NCBI GenBank assembly: GCA_964007475.1
Contig: OZ023273.1
Span: forward strand, 29,747,557 to 29,811,556
DNA: 64,000 bases
Origin: Hybos culiciformis
Taxonomy: Eukaryota > Arthropoda > Insecta > Diptera > Hybotidae
Direction of reading: 5' to 3'
The notes under the pieces are model-generated. The model had not been told where the DNA came from, searched no databases, and saw nothing but the letters and a program-made list of their open reading frames with translations. Position numbers and translations under genes: made by a program. Positions 40,060-54,714 of this stretch are shown here, piece by piece. The first letter of the stretch is position 1. Each line of letters starts with the position of its first letter.

Positions 40060-43000
40060 TTATGATTTTTCTTGCAACATTTTTACATAACCTGACCTCA
40101 ATTTGATGCTTAAGATAAAAACAAATTTAAAAATAAAATAATAAATGATGATCATTTAAAAAACAAATTATATGTATTTTTTTGGTTCTTTTTTTAATTT
40201 TATTGAATGTTTTATTTTCAAATTCTTAAAATTTTGATTGACAGATGATTTTTTTTACACAAAATCTTATCAGCAAAATTTTTACAATTTATGTAAATTT
40301 TGCGAATTTAAATTACCCTATTCATGTGCTGCTAAGCTAAATTATTGCTTCCTTAAGTGGAGAGAGATTCTTATTATATATATAGAGATTGTAATCAGTG
40401 TATCTGTGTATAATGTTAACTTTAATTGGTGCGAATAATTATAGTCAGTATTGTGATTAAATGTAATACAGAAGAATGAGTGCAAAATTCTTGACTCCTT
40501 TGAGCGCAGACAATTCTTCAAGCAGTATACGATATTAGTGTATACATATATATTTTTTATTTCGAAGATTGACGATAATTTTTTCCATGATATAATAAGA
40601 TGTCTATTATTTTTACAATTAAACCGCTTTAAACTGATTTCTTTTAATCATAAATGAAACATTGACATTTTTAATGATGCAAAAACTGAATAATTGTGTA
40701 CTATTTTCATAATTTTTATTATTTAAAAAATTATAAATTAAGCTCAAACACGCGATTATTCATTTAAAAATATTATTAAATTTTTATATATGAATAAATT
40801 ATTTTTACTGTACTTATATATACATTATAATATGCATATTATAAGATATAGCTAATACTTATATGTTTGCAACTATTATATCTATTAAAAACTTAATATC
40901 ATTAATAATAATTTGTCTTATAAAATTTATACCTTTGCTTGTTATAATGTTTATTAAGTATGTATACCTTTTTAGCTCAAGAAATTATTTGCAATGTAAG
41001 TATGTTAATTATGCGCATATGACGTTGCATCAACCGATAAAACGTTAGCAATCATAATCTTTATTAATTATATTTGCTTTATTTACAATAAAATTCCCTG
41101 TTATTTGTAATTAGCAGTATGTGGATTTTAATATTTATTCTTTTTACAATAATGATAACGTATAACTGATAAGTATTAAAATTCTAGAAAGTTCGTATAT
41201 TTATAAATACATAAATATATTTTTAATATAATATATGCATACCTATCTACATATATATATTTTTTTTTATAACATATTGTGTATAAAATACAATATACTA
41301 TATAAAAATAATGTTTCGAATTTATACATACTTCTTGTTGGTTTATGCATAATATTTACTTATAAGAAGTCTACTTATCAAGTTTTGGCAAGCATTTTGT
41401 ATTATAACTTATCCCTGACATATAAAAAACATTTTTAATATCACAATCAATATGCTCATTTCTGATATCACGATAGACTTAAATAAAAATGGCTTATCAA
41501 GAAAAGCCTCAATTTTTGTTCGATTTTAGAAAATTTCTTTAAATATTGAAATATTTGAATTACCGTATAATAAAAACTTTACTCAAAAAAGTTTAACTTC
41601 AAAATTATGAAAAAAGAAAACCTTAAGTAATTTAGATTTCTTAAGATATACCTATTATATAAGTACGTTGCTTCGTAAAAATCTGAATAATTAATACATA
41701 CTTATTTGAATCTTTAATCGTTGGTTGATGCTAAAATGCTTTTATTGTGTACGTGCACAAAATCAGAAATTTTGTTAAATTAAAGTTATTATGCAAATCA
41801 AAAACATATTTTCCCTCAATTTCAGAAAAATGCAAAGCTGATATGAAATTAAAGGTTATCAATTTTATTTTAATGCAAACATTTTGTTTATCAAATAATT
41901 TTTTTTATTCGCAAAAAAATAATTACAAAAAAAAAATTGCAAATTTAATTTTATTTATTTGCATATTTTTATTTATCTTATCAAAAAAAAACAAATTTTT
42001 TTTTTTTACCCTGAAGACATAAAATTATTTTTCAAGCTCAACTACAAAAAAAAAAATCACAAAATATTTGTTTTTTTTAAACTTGAATGAGAACTTTTCT
42101 TAATCTAACTAACTTAAAAAAAACAAAGTATATAAAATTACGTTTATTGTGTAAATAAAGCTTTCGCTTCGAGGGCAGCGCACTGAAAATTTTCGAATCG
42201 TAGACTCAATGACTGCATAAATAAACTTTTCAAACGAAAAATCAGTCTTGCTAATAGTAAATATGATAGAAATTAATTCTCACGTTTTAATTTTCATGTT
42301 TTTTTTTTTGTTTTTTTTTTTTATTTAATAAATAAACGATTATTCCATAAGTATATTTTCTAGTCATACAGTCTTGATTAAAATTCGTTTAAAATTAAAA
42401 TATAATAAAACCAAATATGATTCAACTGTCATAAGTCTTGATGGTTTTGTTATTTTGTATATAGTTTTTTTTTCTAAAAATAATTTTTATTTAAATTTTG
42501 TTGAAAGCAAATATTTGTTGTTGTTTACGAAGGTTTAAGGTGTAGTTGGTCGAAATGAGATATTAAAAGTTCTGCATTGTCGTTATATATTTAAATTTTT
42601 TTTCCCCACATATTATGTATCTAATTTGCACACATGTTACAAATCATATTTCAGCTATAAATTTTTTTTAGTAAATTTCGTTGTGTCTTTCTATATATAA
42701 CCGCTGCGGAAATTAAGCTATCGTCAAAAGAAAGCTAATTCGCATTTGAATGACTCGAAGACCAATTCTAATAATAAACTCGATGTGATTTTCTCAGTTA
42801 TTTTATTATTATATTTCTAAATATTTATCTTTTTATTGTCATTAAGCATTTTTACAAAAAGCATCAATAAAACAATAATTAAATTAAATAACAAAACTAA
42901 TTCCTAAATGAACAGTCAAAGGTTTAATATCTTATGTAGTCTTTAGCTACTTCTTAACAACTTTTGAAAATGCAGATAAAATAATTCAATAATTTTAAAA

Positions 43001-43122
43001 TAAATGTGTTATATCATACTACCATAAAATAAAAAATCAATTATATTATTTAAAGCAGTTGTCAAAAAATGATATAAATATTATTAAACAATATCTATTT
43101 ACATTTTAACCTAATTGAAGCT

Positions 43123-43305
43123 GTGGAAAGACTAAATAGTATTCGAAAGCGTAAATATAATTTAGAAATTACAAATATGGGAATAACATTTAAAAGCCCT
43201 GAAAAAATATATAAACAATATATAAATTCTTCATTAAGGGTATACAACTTAATTGAATTCTCACCGCAACTATACATAAAATATAGGATGATGATAATTT
43301 TCTGA
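43123..43305 (+). other. Isolated coding-like open frame, unknown
   Basis: The frame is open from at least 43090 and reads ...NLIEAVERLNSIRKRKYNLE, then MGITFKSPEKIYKQYINSS, with a more balanced amino-acid mix than the surrounding low-complexity frames. There is no ATG at its start (GTG), no good splice sites, and no family I recognise. It may be an old transposon ORF scrap, or chance. Confidence 0.2.
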
Positions 43306-43643
43306 GTACACATAAACATATAATATTGTCTAATTAAAAATTAATTAAAAAAATAATATTATTTGCATTGAAGATTACAAAAAAAAAATTGTCATTTTCG
43401 TTACATAATATCAATATCAATTAAAATAATTATAATAATTAAATGCTAAATAATTTTATGCGCATATTATATTTTTTAATTTAACGAGGGTATGTTCAAT
43501 TTTTTTTTAATTGAAATAATGTGAAGAATTTGAAATTGTTATTATAATTAAAACAATAATAAAATTGGATTGAAAAATAAACAATAACAAAAAAACTTAT
43601 TTATTAAAATATTTAAAATTTTCCATGGAAATGAGACTTAATA

Positions 43644-43690
43644 AACAATGATCCAATATTATTGATCCTCAATAATATTGAAACATTGTT
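43644..43690. repeat. 22-bp hairpin with 3-base loop
   Basis: Arms 43644-43665 and 43669-43690 pair at 20 of 22 positions around the loop TCC (AACAATGATCCAATATTATT facing its complement). Confidence 0.7.
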
Positions 43691-45742
43691 ATTAATTTTC
43701 TAAGAAAATTTCAAACTTTAGCTATAGATAAAATTGCAAATATTTCCAAAAATTAAAATAAAAATAAATGCCCCAATAGAATTCCTATAGAATTTTCAGT
43801 ACTTAATTAATTGCTCGTCAGAGTAATATATACATAGTACAATATGTATATGAATCATGATTTTAAGTCAAAAAAATTTATATTAATTTCTTATCAAAAA
43901 TACTTTTATGGAATCCTTATCTATAATCCTTAATCTAAATATAAATTAAAATAAATTTTAATAAAATATTGATTTGGATTAATGATTGTTTTTTATTGTG
44001 TTTTTTTTTATGTTTTTATTGATTTTGTAAATCAATTTACGCGCTTTAATTGACACTATATAGGTACTCAATATAGGCCTTTTCACCCATCCATATTTTA
44101 ATACCTCAAATACCCAAATAAACATCAAGCATATTATACTTCATCCATAATTATAAAAAATTGTTTGGTTCTTATTAAATTCTTTGGTGGTTTCTTTTCG
44201 ATCACAAGAAATAACTAATTTGCAAATTTAAGTCAAAATTATTATGAAATAAATCTACGACGACGGACTACTTATATGTTAGTTTTCTTTTGACCACAAA
44301 TTTTTTTTTTACCCAGTTTTATATACGAAGAGTGCGTACCAAGTTCACAACAAAATGAAAATAATCATTCTCAAGGTCAAAATAGATATAAAATTTTGTT
44401 AAAAACAAAATTTTTTTTTTTAATAAATTTTTTATTGAAGAAATTTAAATTTATTTAATGATTTTATTATTTCTTTATTTTTTTTCTCGCTCTTTTATTT
44501 ATAATACAATAGAACATAAATTTAATATGAAAATTAATGCAACACTTTTGTCGCTAATTTGCATTAATTTATATTTATGTATTTTAAAGTGGTTTTAATA
44601 GAAATTCTATTAAGCTTCACAAGTATAAGTGAAAAAAAAAAATAAAAAAAATTGTGAACTGAACAAACAAAACACAAAATAATATATTTCTACAATTGCT
44701 AGAAAATTTTTGTGTTACCATAAGAATAAAATTGTAATAATTTATAGTTTTTTTTTTTGAAAATAAATTGTTTGTAGAAAAAGAACATTTTGATAGTTTT
44801 ACTATATGTATATAAATGTCAGAAAAGCCGATAGGTCAACAAGAGAATTTGGTTAATGAACTCGATGCGTGTGTTACGATTGTCTGATTAATTAAAGTTC
44901 GTTTCGTAAGGCCGAACTGATTAAAAAAAACTATTTTTTTTCCTATAATTTTATACTTACTCATGTACAATTAAGGCTAAATTTGTACTATTGTATAGTT
45001 GTATGACTGAATAGCTTGAATTTTATTTGATTACATCAAGTTGAGTTTTGAATTATTTTTTGGACTAAAAATAGATATATAATCAAATGTAAATGATGGC
45101 TCGAATTATGTCAACAAAGCATACAGTATAAGATCCACGCTTACATTATAATATTTAGATTTTTTTGTTTATAATTTATTGAGAACAAAATTTGCGGGGC
45201 AAGCTCGAATTATTTCAACAAATCATACAGTATTTATATATATATTTCAAGTATACGGGATATTGCAAGACCTATACATATCTGTATGTGTATATATGCA
45301 GTAATTTTAAGAATACATTTTTTTTTTTTTTGCAAATCATAATAAATTATAAATTGATATTATTGTATAATAAAATTATCTTAAAATGGTATTGAAATAA
45401 AAATTAAATATCAGTTTAATGTCAATTGTATAGGAAATAAATAAAAAGTTAATTTATATTTATAACACGATGCAAAAATTTCGCGCTAAAATTTCAAAAA
45501 GGAAATGTTTACAAAATTTATTTTAAATTATAAAAATTTGAATTTCAAAAATAAAAAAAAAAAATAAAATGTATTATTTATTTTTTTGTAAATTTTTATT
45601 AATAATTAAATGTAATACGTGCTTTTTTGTACATATTTAGTTTAATTTTTTATTATTTTTTTTTTATTAACCTTTTTTCTACATAAATTTCATTTTAATT
45701 TTGAATCTAATAAATTCATAGTTTTTACATTGTCTCTAAATT

Positions 45743-45979
45743 TGAATTGGAAATAATATTGATTAAAAATAAAATGTATTTGGAGAACCTGTGGTAAGTG
45801 TTAAACGAGTATTTAAGGAAAAGAAATGGTACTGGCGACGGACAGTTAAAAATTTTCATAATTCTTCTGTGTTATATACCTACCGTGTTGAGACCGATCA
45901 TACTTTAAAGTCATTTAAGTCATACAAAACTTTAATTTTTTCTTCTTATAAAAAATTTGAAACCGAATTCCAAATCTGA
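45743..45979 (+). other. Isolated coding-like open frame, unknown
   Basis: Frame reads NVFGEPVVSVKRVFKEKK, then WYWRRTVKNFHNSSVLYTYR, ending at TGA near 45979. It has an unusual Trp/Arg content for this AT-rich DNA, and a GC-richer non-coding stretch follows (46100-46240). No ATG opens the frame and I recognise no domain. It could be a degraded mobile-element ORF. Confidence that it is a functional exon is low. Confidence 0.2.
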
Positions 45980-47739
45980 GAATATTTTTTGTACTTTCTT
46001 GTTGTTGTTGTCAAATTGAAATATTAAATTGTCAAAAGCCACAACAAATTTTAAACTTTTTTATTATGTTCTTTTTTCTTACAACTTATTTGAATTCACC
46101 CATGGAAATTTTCTCGGAAATTCTATAAAAGTTCCCACAATCCACACCGCCCGTATATCTGAACCAACATGAACTAGGAGATACAAAATAGAAATGCATA
46201 ACATTATTACTGCATTGTAAAATGGCCTGCAAAGATCATTCATAAATTTATAATTAAAAAGACAAAATTTTAATTTTTAATAATAAATAATTTATTTTTC
46301 ATCAAAATTTATTTAATTTTATGTTTTGTTTTCCTAAAAATTAAACTTTAGATATTTTTTTTTTTTTTTTTTACATAGAAAATGTTTTACAATTTAAATT
46401 TTTTACAATTAAAATTTAATAACTCCAAAAATGATAAAAAAAAACTTTGTACAATTTTAAAATTTAATCCAAATTTTAAATATTTTAAATTTTCATTATT
46501 ATTAATTATATTTCAAAATTACCTTGAAAATTACGATTATTCAATTTTCAAATTAAACTTTTTTTTTAGGTTTTTTTACATTTTTGAAAAAGGGGGAAAA
46601 ATAATTTTAATTTAAATAATATTAATTAACTGAAAAACCAATTATAATAAAAAAAAAAAAAATTAATTTAATTTTTGTTTTTGTTTTTCTTGGAAACTTA
46701 AAAGTTTCTCATCAAATTTCTATAACTCAATAAGATTTGACAGACAACATCTGTAAGTAATGTATGCACTTGTACATAATGTAAGCATAAGCAAAAATAA
46801 TATATGAATTATACATTTATTTACTTGTTTTTGTATCTTTTTTAAATCAAAGTTTTTCAAATCAAATATTTTTTGTATTGTAATTATTTATGGATCATTT
46901 AATTTTTAAAAATAGAATATTTTTATTTGTTAGTTATTTTATCTGTAAATTTTATCCTTATCTGTCATTTAAATAACATTTATAAACAAACTTGTTATAT
47001 CTCCAAAGTGTTATAGACTTTGATTGAACAAAGAAAAACTTAAATAAATCAATTATTCAAATAAAAAAAAAATTATTTAAAAAAGTAATAATTTAATAAC
47101 ATTTTGAGATCCACTTTTATTAATTTTTTTGTGATTATTTCACTGAAAGTTTAAACGAATTTTTTTTCATTATTTTGTCAATTGAAAAATGTTCCCTTAA
47201 AGATTTTTTTTTTTTTTTTCAAATTCATTTTAAACTTTTGCAAGGAAAAAAGAAAGCCTTAATTTCAAAATTCGGATCATTTGGCACTCTAGACTCTAGC
47301 TTATTCAAATATTTGATGTTTTGCTTTTATAATTTACCCTGCATAAAAAACATTATATGTACGGACTTTAATTTATGACAACAATAAGTCAAATATAATT
47401 TGAGATCTATATAAAATTGTATAAATTAGGATTCTATAAGCTTTTCTTCGACCGCATTCAATGAAATTAAGGCTTGCAAGTTGTAATATGTTTTCATTGC
47501 ATGTGAAATTATTAAATTAATTTAAACAAAACAAATTTTAAACAAAATATAATAATAAAATTATAATAATAAAATCAATTATAAAATTATATAAATTAAT
47601 AAAAACATTTAAATTTTTACTTCGATCATATTAATTAAATTAGAAATTGATTAATTTTTTTTAAATTTTATATTGATTAAAAATGTAAAATATAATTTTT
47701 GTATTTGATTTTTTTTTTGTATTTTTTATATGCACAATA

Positions 47740-47745
47740 TTTATT
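47740..47745 (-). promoter_or_regulatory. Possible polyadenylation signal AATAAA downstream of the CDK-inhibitor stop
   Basis: The first AATAAA on the minus strand after the TGA lies about 50 nt downstream, followed by T- and A-rich sequence. In DNA this AT-rich the hexamer occurs often by chance, so this is only the nearest candidate and the true 3' end may be farther on. Confidence 0.3.
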
Positions 47746-47796
47746 TGTTTTAAAATTCTAAATTTGGCCAATAATGTAGAAAAGTGTTGAGATCAA

Positions 47797-47939
47797 TCAA
47801 ACATTTAGGCTTTCTTGTTCTTTTTGTTGTTGTTGTTGTTGTTGTTTAAGCTCACATAGAGTTTCATTGTCAAGTAATTTAGCTTTTTGGGGCACAGGAG
47901 CTTCAGATGTATGTATTGTTTTACGAGTCGGGAAATATT
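47797..47939 (-). CDS. dap: CDK inhibitor (dacapo-like), last coding exon: second half of PIP box, poly-Gln tail, stop
   Basis: Minus strand reads TTTATTTATCATTACAG and then AATATTTCC. The two bases AA join the last G of the upstream exon to give Glu218, followed by YFPTRKTIHTSE. The junction therefore yields Q-N-L-I-T-E-Y-F, matching the PIP-box consensus Qxx(I/L/M)xx(F/Y)(F/Y), with basic residues R and K at +3 and +4 after the box. A basic residue at +4 is a known feature of PIP degrons read by CRL4-Cdt2. The usual Asp of the TD pair is Glu here. The exon then encodes PVPQKAKLLDNETLCELK, seven Gln (CAA) codons, KEQESLNV and TGA at 47797-47799. It is too short and lacks a start codon, so it is invisible to simple ORF calling. 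The exact frame, the acceptor and the completed motif support it strongly; only a transcript would prove it. Confidence 0.8.
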
Positions 47940-50900
47940 CTGTAATGATAAATAAAAATAAAATATTATTAGCTTAATTTTATACACAATTAATTCCGTA
48001 ATATAAAATATAAAAAAAAATAAATATTTTCATTAGAAATTTTTAATTTCATTCCTGAGATTTTTAGACTGTTTTCTATGAAAGTTCTGTAATTAAATAT
48101 TTGTATATACCACAATAATAATATTGTTGTAATACAAAATCTAAAATAATGTGATCTGTATTTTTTTTTAATATGCTTTTTTAATTTACATTTAGTAGCA
48201 TGTAAAAACAAAAAGTGCTTAAAATTTGAATTATACAGACATTTTTTTTGTAAAGTTCACTTTTATAAATCCAAATGCACCCAAAATTTGAAAATCTTGA
48301 TTATTCATTTTCGCAGAATTTTTTTTTTATTCCAGGCATAAAATTAAGAAACTAAGATACCTACAGAAAAAAATTATTTAATTGTAAATTTATGAAAAAA
48401 AAAAACCAACAAACATAATTTTTGTATTCTTAGAATTTTACACATTAATGAAGAAAATTAGACTGATCAAAAAAATTTTATTATGACCTCAGTTTTTATG
48501 TTTTTGATTAAAGGAATCTTTAAAACAAAATGTCGATATAAAATAATTTATTTTACATAAGACCAGATGTAGACTTAAGTCTTGTTCCTGTTTAAAGATC
48601 ATAGTTCATTTCATTGAATTTTCATTTGATCTTGCATAGAAATATAAAAAAAAAAAGCAAAGTAATTTTATACTCTTTTAACGGGAAAAAAAAAGATATT
48701 AACTAAAACATATTTCAGTGCCATATGGGGGAAACTATCAATTTCTTTATTCATCAAAAATTTTCAAAAATATTAAAGACAGTAAATAATCATATTGAAC
48801 ATCATATACATATAAAAATGAATGACAAGACCTCACATATTAAATTACCGCACTTTAATTTTCCATCCACAATTTTTTTTATTTTATTTTTATTAATATA
48901 CACACAATATTATAGAAAGAGAGTTTAATAAGAAACAATTGAAATTTTCTAAAGAATTTTTCCACTTGACAGCATATTTATATTAATTTATTTAATATAA
49001 AGAAAAAAAAAGTTACTTTTTACCAGATGGTAAGACCGATAGTATTCTTCATTTAGTTAAAAAAAAAAACTTAATATTATTTTATTAAAACGATATTTCC
49101 TAAATAGATAATTGAGTTGTTAACAAAATTATCTGCATTTTTGACAGAAAATAATTCAAGGAAAACAGACTAATAGTTTAAGAGTAAATATTTTTAATGA
49201 ATATCTAAAAACAATATTATTTTATTATAGTTTCGAAATATTTAATTTTTGAGTAAATGGATAGATAGAAATTGATTATCTAGCAAGAGCTAAAAAAAAT
49301 ATGATTCTATATACTATTATTAGTACTATACTATAACCTTATTTCAACTCAAATTTATACTAAATTTTCGATGCATGTATGAAATAAATAATTTCAAATT
49401 ATTATACTTCTGAGAAATTATTTTAAAAAATTATATTTTATTTATAATATTAAATAATATTTTAAGCCGCAAATTTAAAATAAAATTTTATTTCTATCTA
49501 ATTGCAATAAAAAAAAATATTCTCCACGGACAACCACTTATATTAATAAAGCTAAATAGTTTTAATAGTTTAATATTGTTTTTATAGTTCTTTGAACAAC
49601 AAAAAAAAAAATATCATTTACGGGCAAAAAATTTCAATTAATATTTTCCGTTGTTTATTCCAGTTAAGAACAAATATCAATTCGACAGAAATAATATATT
49701 ATTATTATTTTTTTTGTAAATTAAATTTAAAACTCAATATCAAAAAAAATTTCTATCTTGTTTCGAAATAGTAAACGAAACATTTTTTTTCACTAAAAAT
49801 TAAAAATTAATTTATTTTAGCGGCATTTTCACAAAACTAACAAAATAAACCATGAATTTTACAAACTAAACCACAGCACAGTTTCTTAAATGAAATTACG
49901 TATTTTCCATAACGAAATTTTTTTCTCATTTATTTCATTCAAGCACTATGCCGAACTCAATTGTCATTATTGTTGTATGTAAGTGAATCTTTTTTTTTTT
50001 TTGCTTTCAAAGCTCATTCAATTGAAAAATTATTTTAAATTACTAAATGATTTAGGTCAACTATAAAATTTTATGAATGCTTTGCTGTAGTACATAATAT
50101 AATATTTTTCTCTAAAAACAGAAGAAAAAACAAAAATAAAATTTCTATATTTATTTCTATGAAAATTTTAAACATCTTTATATTTGTATATACATATTAT
50201 ATGTAATATGTATAATAAATATATAATACATATAATTATATATATATTTTTTTTTTCTAGAAAAATATGTGAAAATTGTGTGGGTTGAATACTAATAATG
50301 AAAAAAAAAAAAATTAAAAACAAGTCATAAACAAATTTTTCGAATATAAAATGAGAAAGAAAAAAAGTTTTTTTTCGCGGTACGTTGTACATTAAAATTC
50401 TACTTTGAAATGCAGTACTTATCATAAAATTTCAAAAATTTGAATATTTGTTTTATTTTATTATTTTATTTTTATTTTTTATTTTTTTTTTTTTTATCAA
50501 AGAAACGCTGCTGTTGGTCATAGAAATTCACCAGATGAATTATAAAATTCTTTAAATGAAGTCATGACCCAAATTTTGTACAATAAACTTATTATATGTT
50601 TTTTTTATAATATTTCTTTTATCTTAAAAAATATATTTATGTAATATGTTCTACACTTAATTTTAATTAGCTATTATATATTTTTTTTTTTTAGTTATAA
50701 AGTATTTTTTATAATTTACGAAATTCATTTAAGTAGTTGTCAATTAAAAAAAATTTAATATTCTTGTAATTAATTGCTAAATATTGTACTAAAATTTGGA
50801 ATTAAATTGAAAGTACCGGATACATACATTCATACATATTATTGTAATTTATAAAAAAAAAATCTAAATATTTATTAAACAACAAAATATTTACTTTCAA

Positions 50901-52611
50901 TCAAACAACATAATATTCAATTTTTTTTATTAAGATGACAATATAATTATGTATACAAAAAGCTTTTAAGATTTAATTATAATATAAAGAATAATGATTA
51001 TGTAGGAAAAATTCAAAGTGATTGGGAATTATTAAAAATAATAATAAAATAAAAAAAAAAAAATCATTAATCATAATCAGAATTCGTTAAAAAAAAAAAA
51101 CCTGTTTGTATCTTTGCTTATCTTTTTTAATTTCTAAAAAAACAATATGAAATTAAAAATAAAAAAAATTATGATTTTGAATCTGTGAAAAAATTATACA
51201 GATATTTTATCAAAAATTTAAAATACTATTCTTGTATTGTTTGTTCGTCCGTATTTATGTGTTTCTTTTTTTTTTTGCAATAGCTGTGCAATTTTTTTTT
51301 CTGTTATAAACTTTTCTTGACATTTGCAAATGTACAAAATAGAAAATAGAAATTTTTTAATTATTTTATCATATTATTTTTAGTCGGAAGAAAACATTAA
51401 AAAAATCGTTTATAATAATATTACACAAATTAATAATTTTTTCTAAGAATTTACTTGTTTATTTTATAAAAGAAAAAATATCTAATTATCATTTATAAAA
51501 TAAATTTTAATTTTTTGTAAATATTTTAATTTAGAATTTCTATTTAGACTCATTACTTGGGATTTATTGATTTAATAGTAAATGAATTTGATTTAAAACA
51601 TTATTAATTTTAACCGTTTTAACCGTGACAATTTAATATTATAACTAAGCTTAATATTGAACACTGTAGTTATCTTCTCATTACTGCAGCTATTGTAATT
51701 CTCAATGATGATAAAATGTCTTTATCAGATTTTTTTTTTGCAGACTACTATCAGATTGCATTATTTTACAAAAGCATATATTAATATTACACTTTATCAC
51801 GGGATAAATTCCTATTTGATTTTCTCTTTGCATAAATTTTTATGTTTTTTAGTTCTTGTTTTTTTTATATTTTATATTTCTTGATAATATATTTTTTTTT
51901 TTTTTTTTTGAAAGTGTGCCAAAATCAGAAAGCCAGAAAAATAATACAAGAGAATTTATAACGATTCATCACGATCACGGAATATATATTTTTTAACAAG
52001 TGTTTTTTTTTTTTTTTATTTATTAAAAAAAAATAAACTTTTTTCTTACTTGTTTTTTTATTATTTTTTTTTTATTTTGAAATAAATCTTGAAATTCTTA
52101 TGAAAAAAATATACATATTTCAAGTAAAAATATTGAAAAAAAAAAAAGAAAAAACAAAAAAGAAAAACATTTTTCTAACAAATTTAAAATATTTCAGAAC
52201 ATTATGTGGATTACGTCATCATAATTGTTTTTAAAATTAGTAAAAATATAAATTGAGAAATTAAATTTTTCTCATTTTATTTTTATTTTTTTATTAATTT
52301 TTCTTTTGCGTATTGTGCGTTTTTGGAAATTTTTTTATTAAATACCTAAAAAAAAAGAAAAAGCACGAAAAGCTTTTACAAAATTTCTCATAAAAGGCGG
52401 CACCCACTATTTGAATTTTATTTATTAATTTTCTACAAAAAATTATTTTTTATTTATTAATTTTGTCAAAAAAAAAAATAAAAAAATAAAGCTTATTTAC
52501 CCAATGAGAGGAGATTTCGTGAAAAAAAAATTTATTTTTTTGTTTTTCAATAAATTTACCAAACTATCGCATAAAAACATAGTTAAGCTTTTTTTCCTCA
52601 ATAAATATAAT

Positions 52612-52623
52612 TTTGGCGCGAAA
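52612..52623. promoter_or_regulatory. Intronic E2F consensus TTTGGCGCGAAA
   Basis: Perfect match to TTTSSCGCSAAA in both orientations (the reverse reads TTTCGCGCCAAA). It sits alone in AT-only sequence. Confidence 0.4.
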
Positions 52624-54702
52624 ACTCAAAACCTGATCATCTCAACATAATAAGTTTTTTTTTTTATATCACGCAGTTAGAATTAAGTTTTTTTTTTTTT
52701 AAAGAAATAATAATATATATGTTTAAATTACAAATTATTATTTTTTTATTGTTATCTTTAACAATTTATATTTATTCTGTGAAGATTTCAAGGTCTTCTT
52801 ATTAAAATAAAATTAATCGAACAAAAAATGTTTTGATATAACGATGAGTTAAAATTTACTATGATAGTTTTTTTTTTTTTCATTTTTTTTTTTTATTGTA
52901 ATATTATGGAATAAACGTGATTACAATTTTTTATGGAAAATATTGAATTTTTCTTTTTTTCAAGCTCTTTGAATTCAGATTAAAAAATAATACAAAAGAA
53001 ATGCATACTAAACTATTAAATTTTTATGAGAATTAAGAAGCCGGTTTTACATTGTACATTTTAAATGAAAATTCAGACACGTAACTAGATGTAAATAAAT
53101 GTCATCTCTTATTTTATTTTATTTTTTAGATATTTTTAAGAACTAAAGTTAATTGATGAAAGTTTAGTAAAAAAAAAAATAGTCATGTAATTTACGAAAG
53201 CAAGAGTTAAGATTCCCGCAAGTTTTTTTTTTTTTAATTAGAATCAAGGATTAAAAACATTTTTTCGCAAGATTTTTGAAATTTAGTCTTTTATGTAAAA
53301 ATTCTCACAGCAACACAGTATTTCTTATCCAAAGCATAAATTCTTTTCTTTTTTTTATTTTAATAAAAAATAATAACTACCTGTTGTTATTTAAGCTTTT
53401 TTTTTTTTTTTTTGTAAATTACGCGGAAGACAGAGATACACATAAAAATTTATATTATAATTTTATATTGAAATTTGGGGGAAGATTGTTTTTTTTGTTT
53501 TCTTTTTCTTAAATTTCCTGATAACATTATTTTATGCGTAGACATAAAATTTAAAAAAAAAAAAGCTTTTTTTCACACAAAATGGGTTTTTTTTTTATCA
53601 TTTTGTTGTTGTTCTGTTCTTATTTTTGTTGTTTATTCTATTTAAAATTTTATGACATACGCATTTTTTGACAAACAAAACTATAAATCAATTATTTAAG
53701 TGTTAATTTTTAAATTATATAAAAAACAAAAAATATATGTTAAGAAAAAAATAAGTAGGTACCAAAGCATCGTTGAATTTGATTAAAAAAAAAAGCTCAA
53801 GTAATTAACTTGTGAACCATTTCTATGAGATTTCTAGTGAAACTTAAGAATTATTATATAATTATATATTTTGTGTGAACTATATTGTTTTTTATCAAAT
53901 TGTTTATTTTTTTTCTCATTAATTGAATTCAATGAAATAAATAAATAGAAAAATCTTAACACTGAAGTTTCAATAATAATTTTATAAAAAATTTGATTTA
54001 TATGTTTATTCTAATTTAAAATCATAATTCTATTTTATTATAAAAATATTCGAATTAATCACATTTTTCTTATATTCGTCAAACTCATTGACCCTTTTTT
54101 TTCCCTGAAACATTAATTTTATTCCCATTGATTGAATGTTAAAAATTTAAGCAAAAATGTGTATAAGCTTTTAAGAATAAATATTTTATATTTTAAATTA
54201 GATATTATTATTACAAATTAAAAAAAAAAAATTAAAAATATACCTAGTAGTACCTACCATAGATTGCGTAATGAAAAAATTTCAAAAATCGCATTTTTTT
54301 TTTATTCATAATAGTTTATTTTTTAAAATATGTTAAAAATAAGAAGAAAAAAAATTGTTAAAGACATTTGTTAAAATATTGACGGAAGTAATTAGAAAAT
54401 TTATTTCAATAATACCTAATAAAAAAAAAATTCATTTTTCATCAATAAAAAAAAAAGAAGAGAATTCTTATTTTGCTTTGATAAACAAAATAAAAAAAAA
54501 TTATTATTATTTAATTAATAAAAAAAATATATATACCTATATATATATATATATAGGTATAAGTTCATATTTCATTAATTAAATATCAAATAAAATTTGT
54601 TCAAATTCAATTCAGTATCTGTTATTTTTGTAGTACCACCGTATTTAAAAGATACTTATAAGTGTATTCCTATACATATCTACCTATCTATACATAATAA
54701 TT

Positions 54703-54714
54703 TTTGGCGGGAAA
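54703..54714. promoter_or_regulatory. Intronic E2F consensus TTTGGCGGGAAA
   Basis: Matches the full TTTSSCGSSAAA consensus on both strands. A second match on the minus strand (TTTGGCGCAAAA) lies only 130 bp away at 54845-54856, forming a pair within the intron. Confidence 0.4.

Larger units (their letters stand above)
40063..47739. other. Non-coding AT-rich sequence downstream of the CDK-inhibitor gene
   Basis: Apart from the two coding-like scraps at 43123 and 45743, frames are low-complexity. One E2F consensus word at 45479-45490. No RNA gene recognised. Confidence 0.55.

Noticed and set aside
42160..42215. Possible tRNA-like TTTTCGAATCG box
   Set aside because: No A box, anticodon stem or acceptor stem can be built around it.
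47805..48211. Two short minus-strand open frames around the last exon
   Set aside because: The first is another frame of the true last exon (Asn from the CAA repeat); the second is intronic low-complexity.
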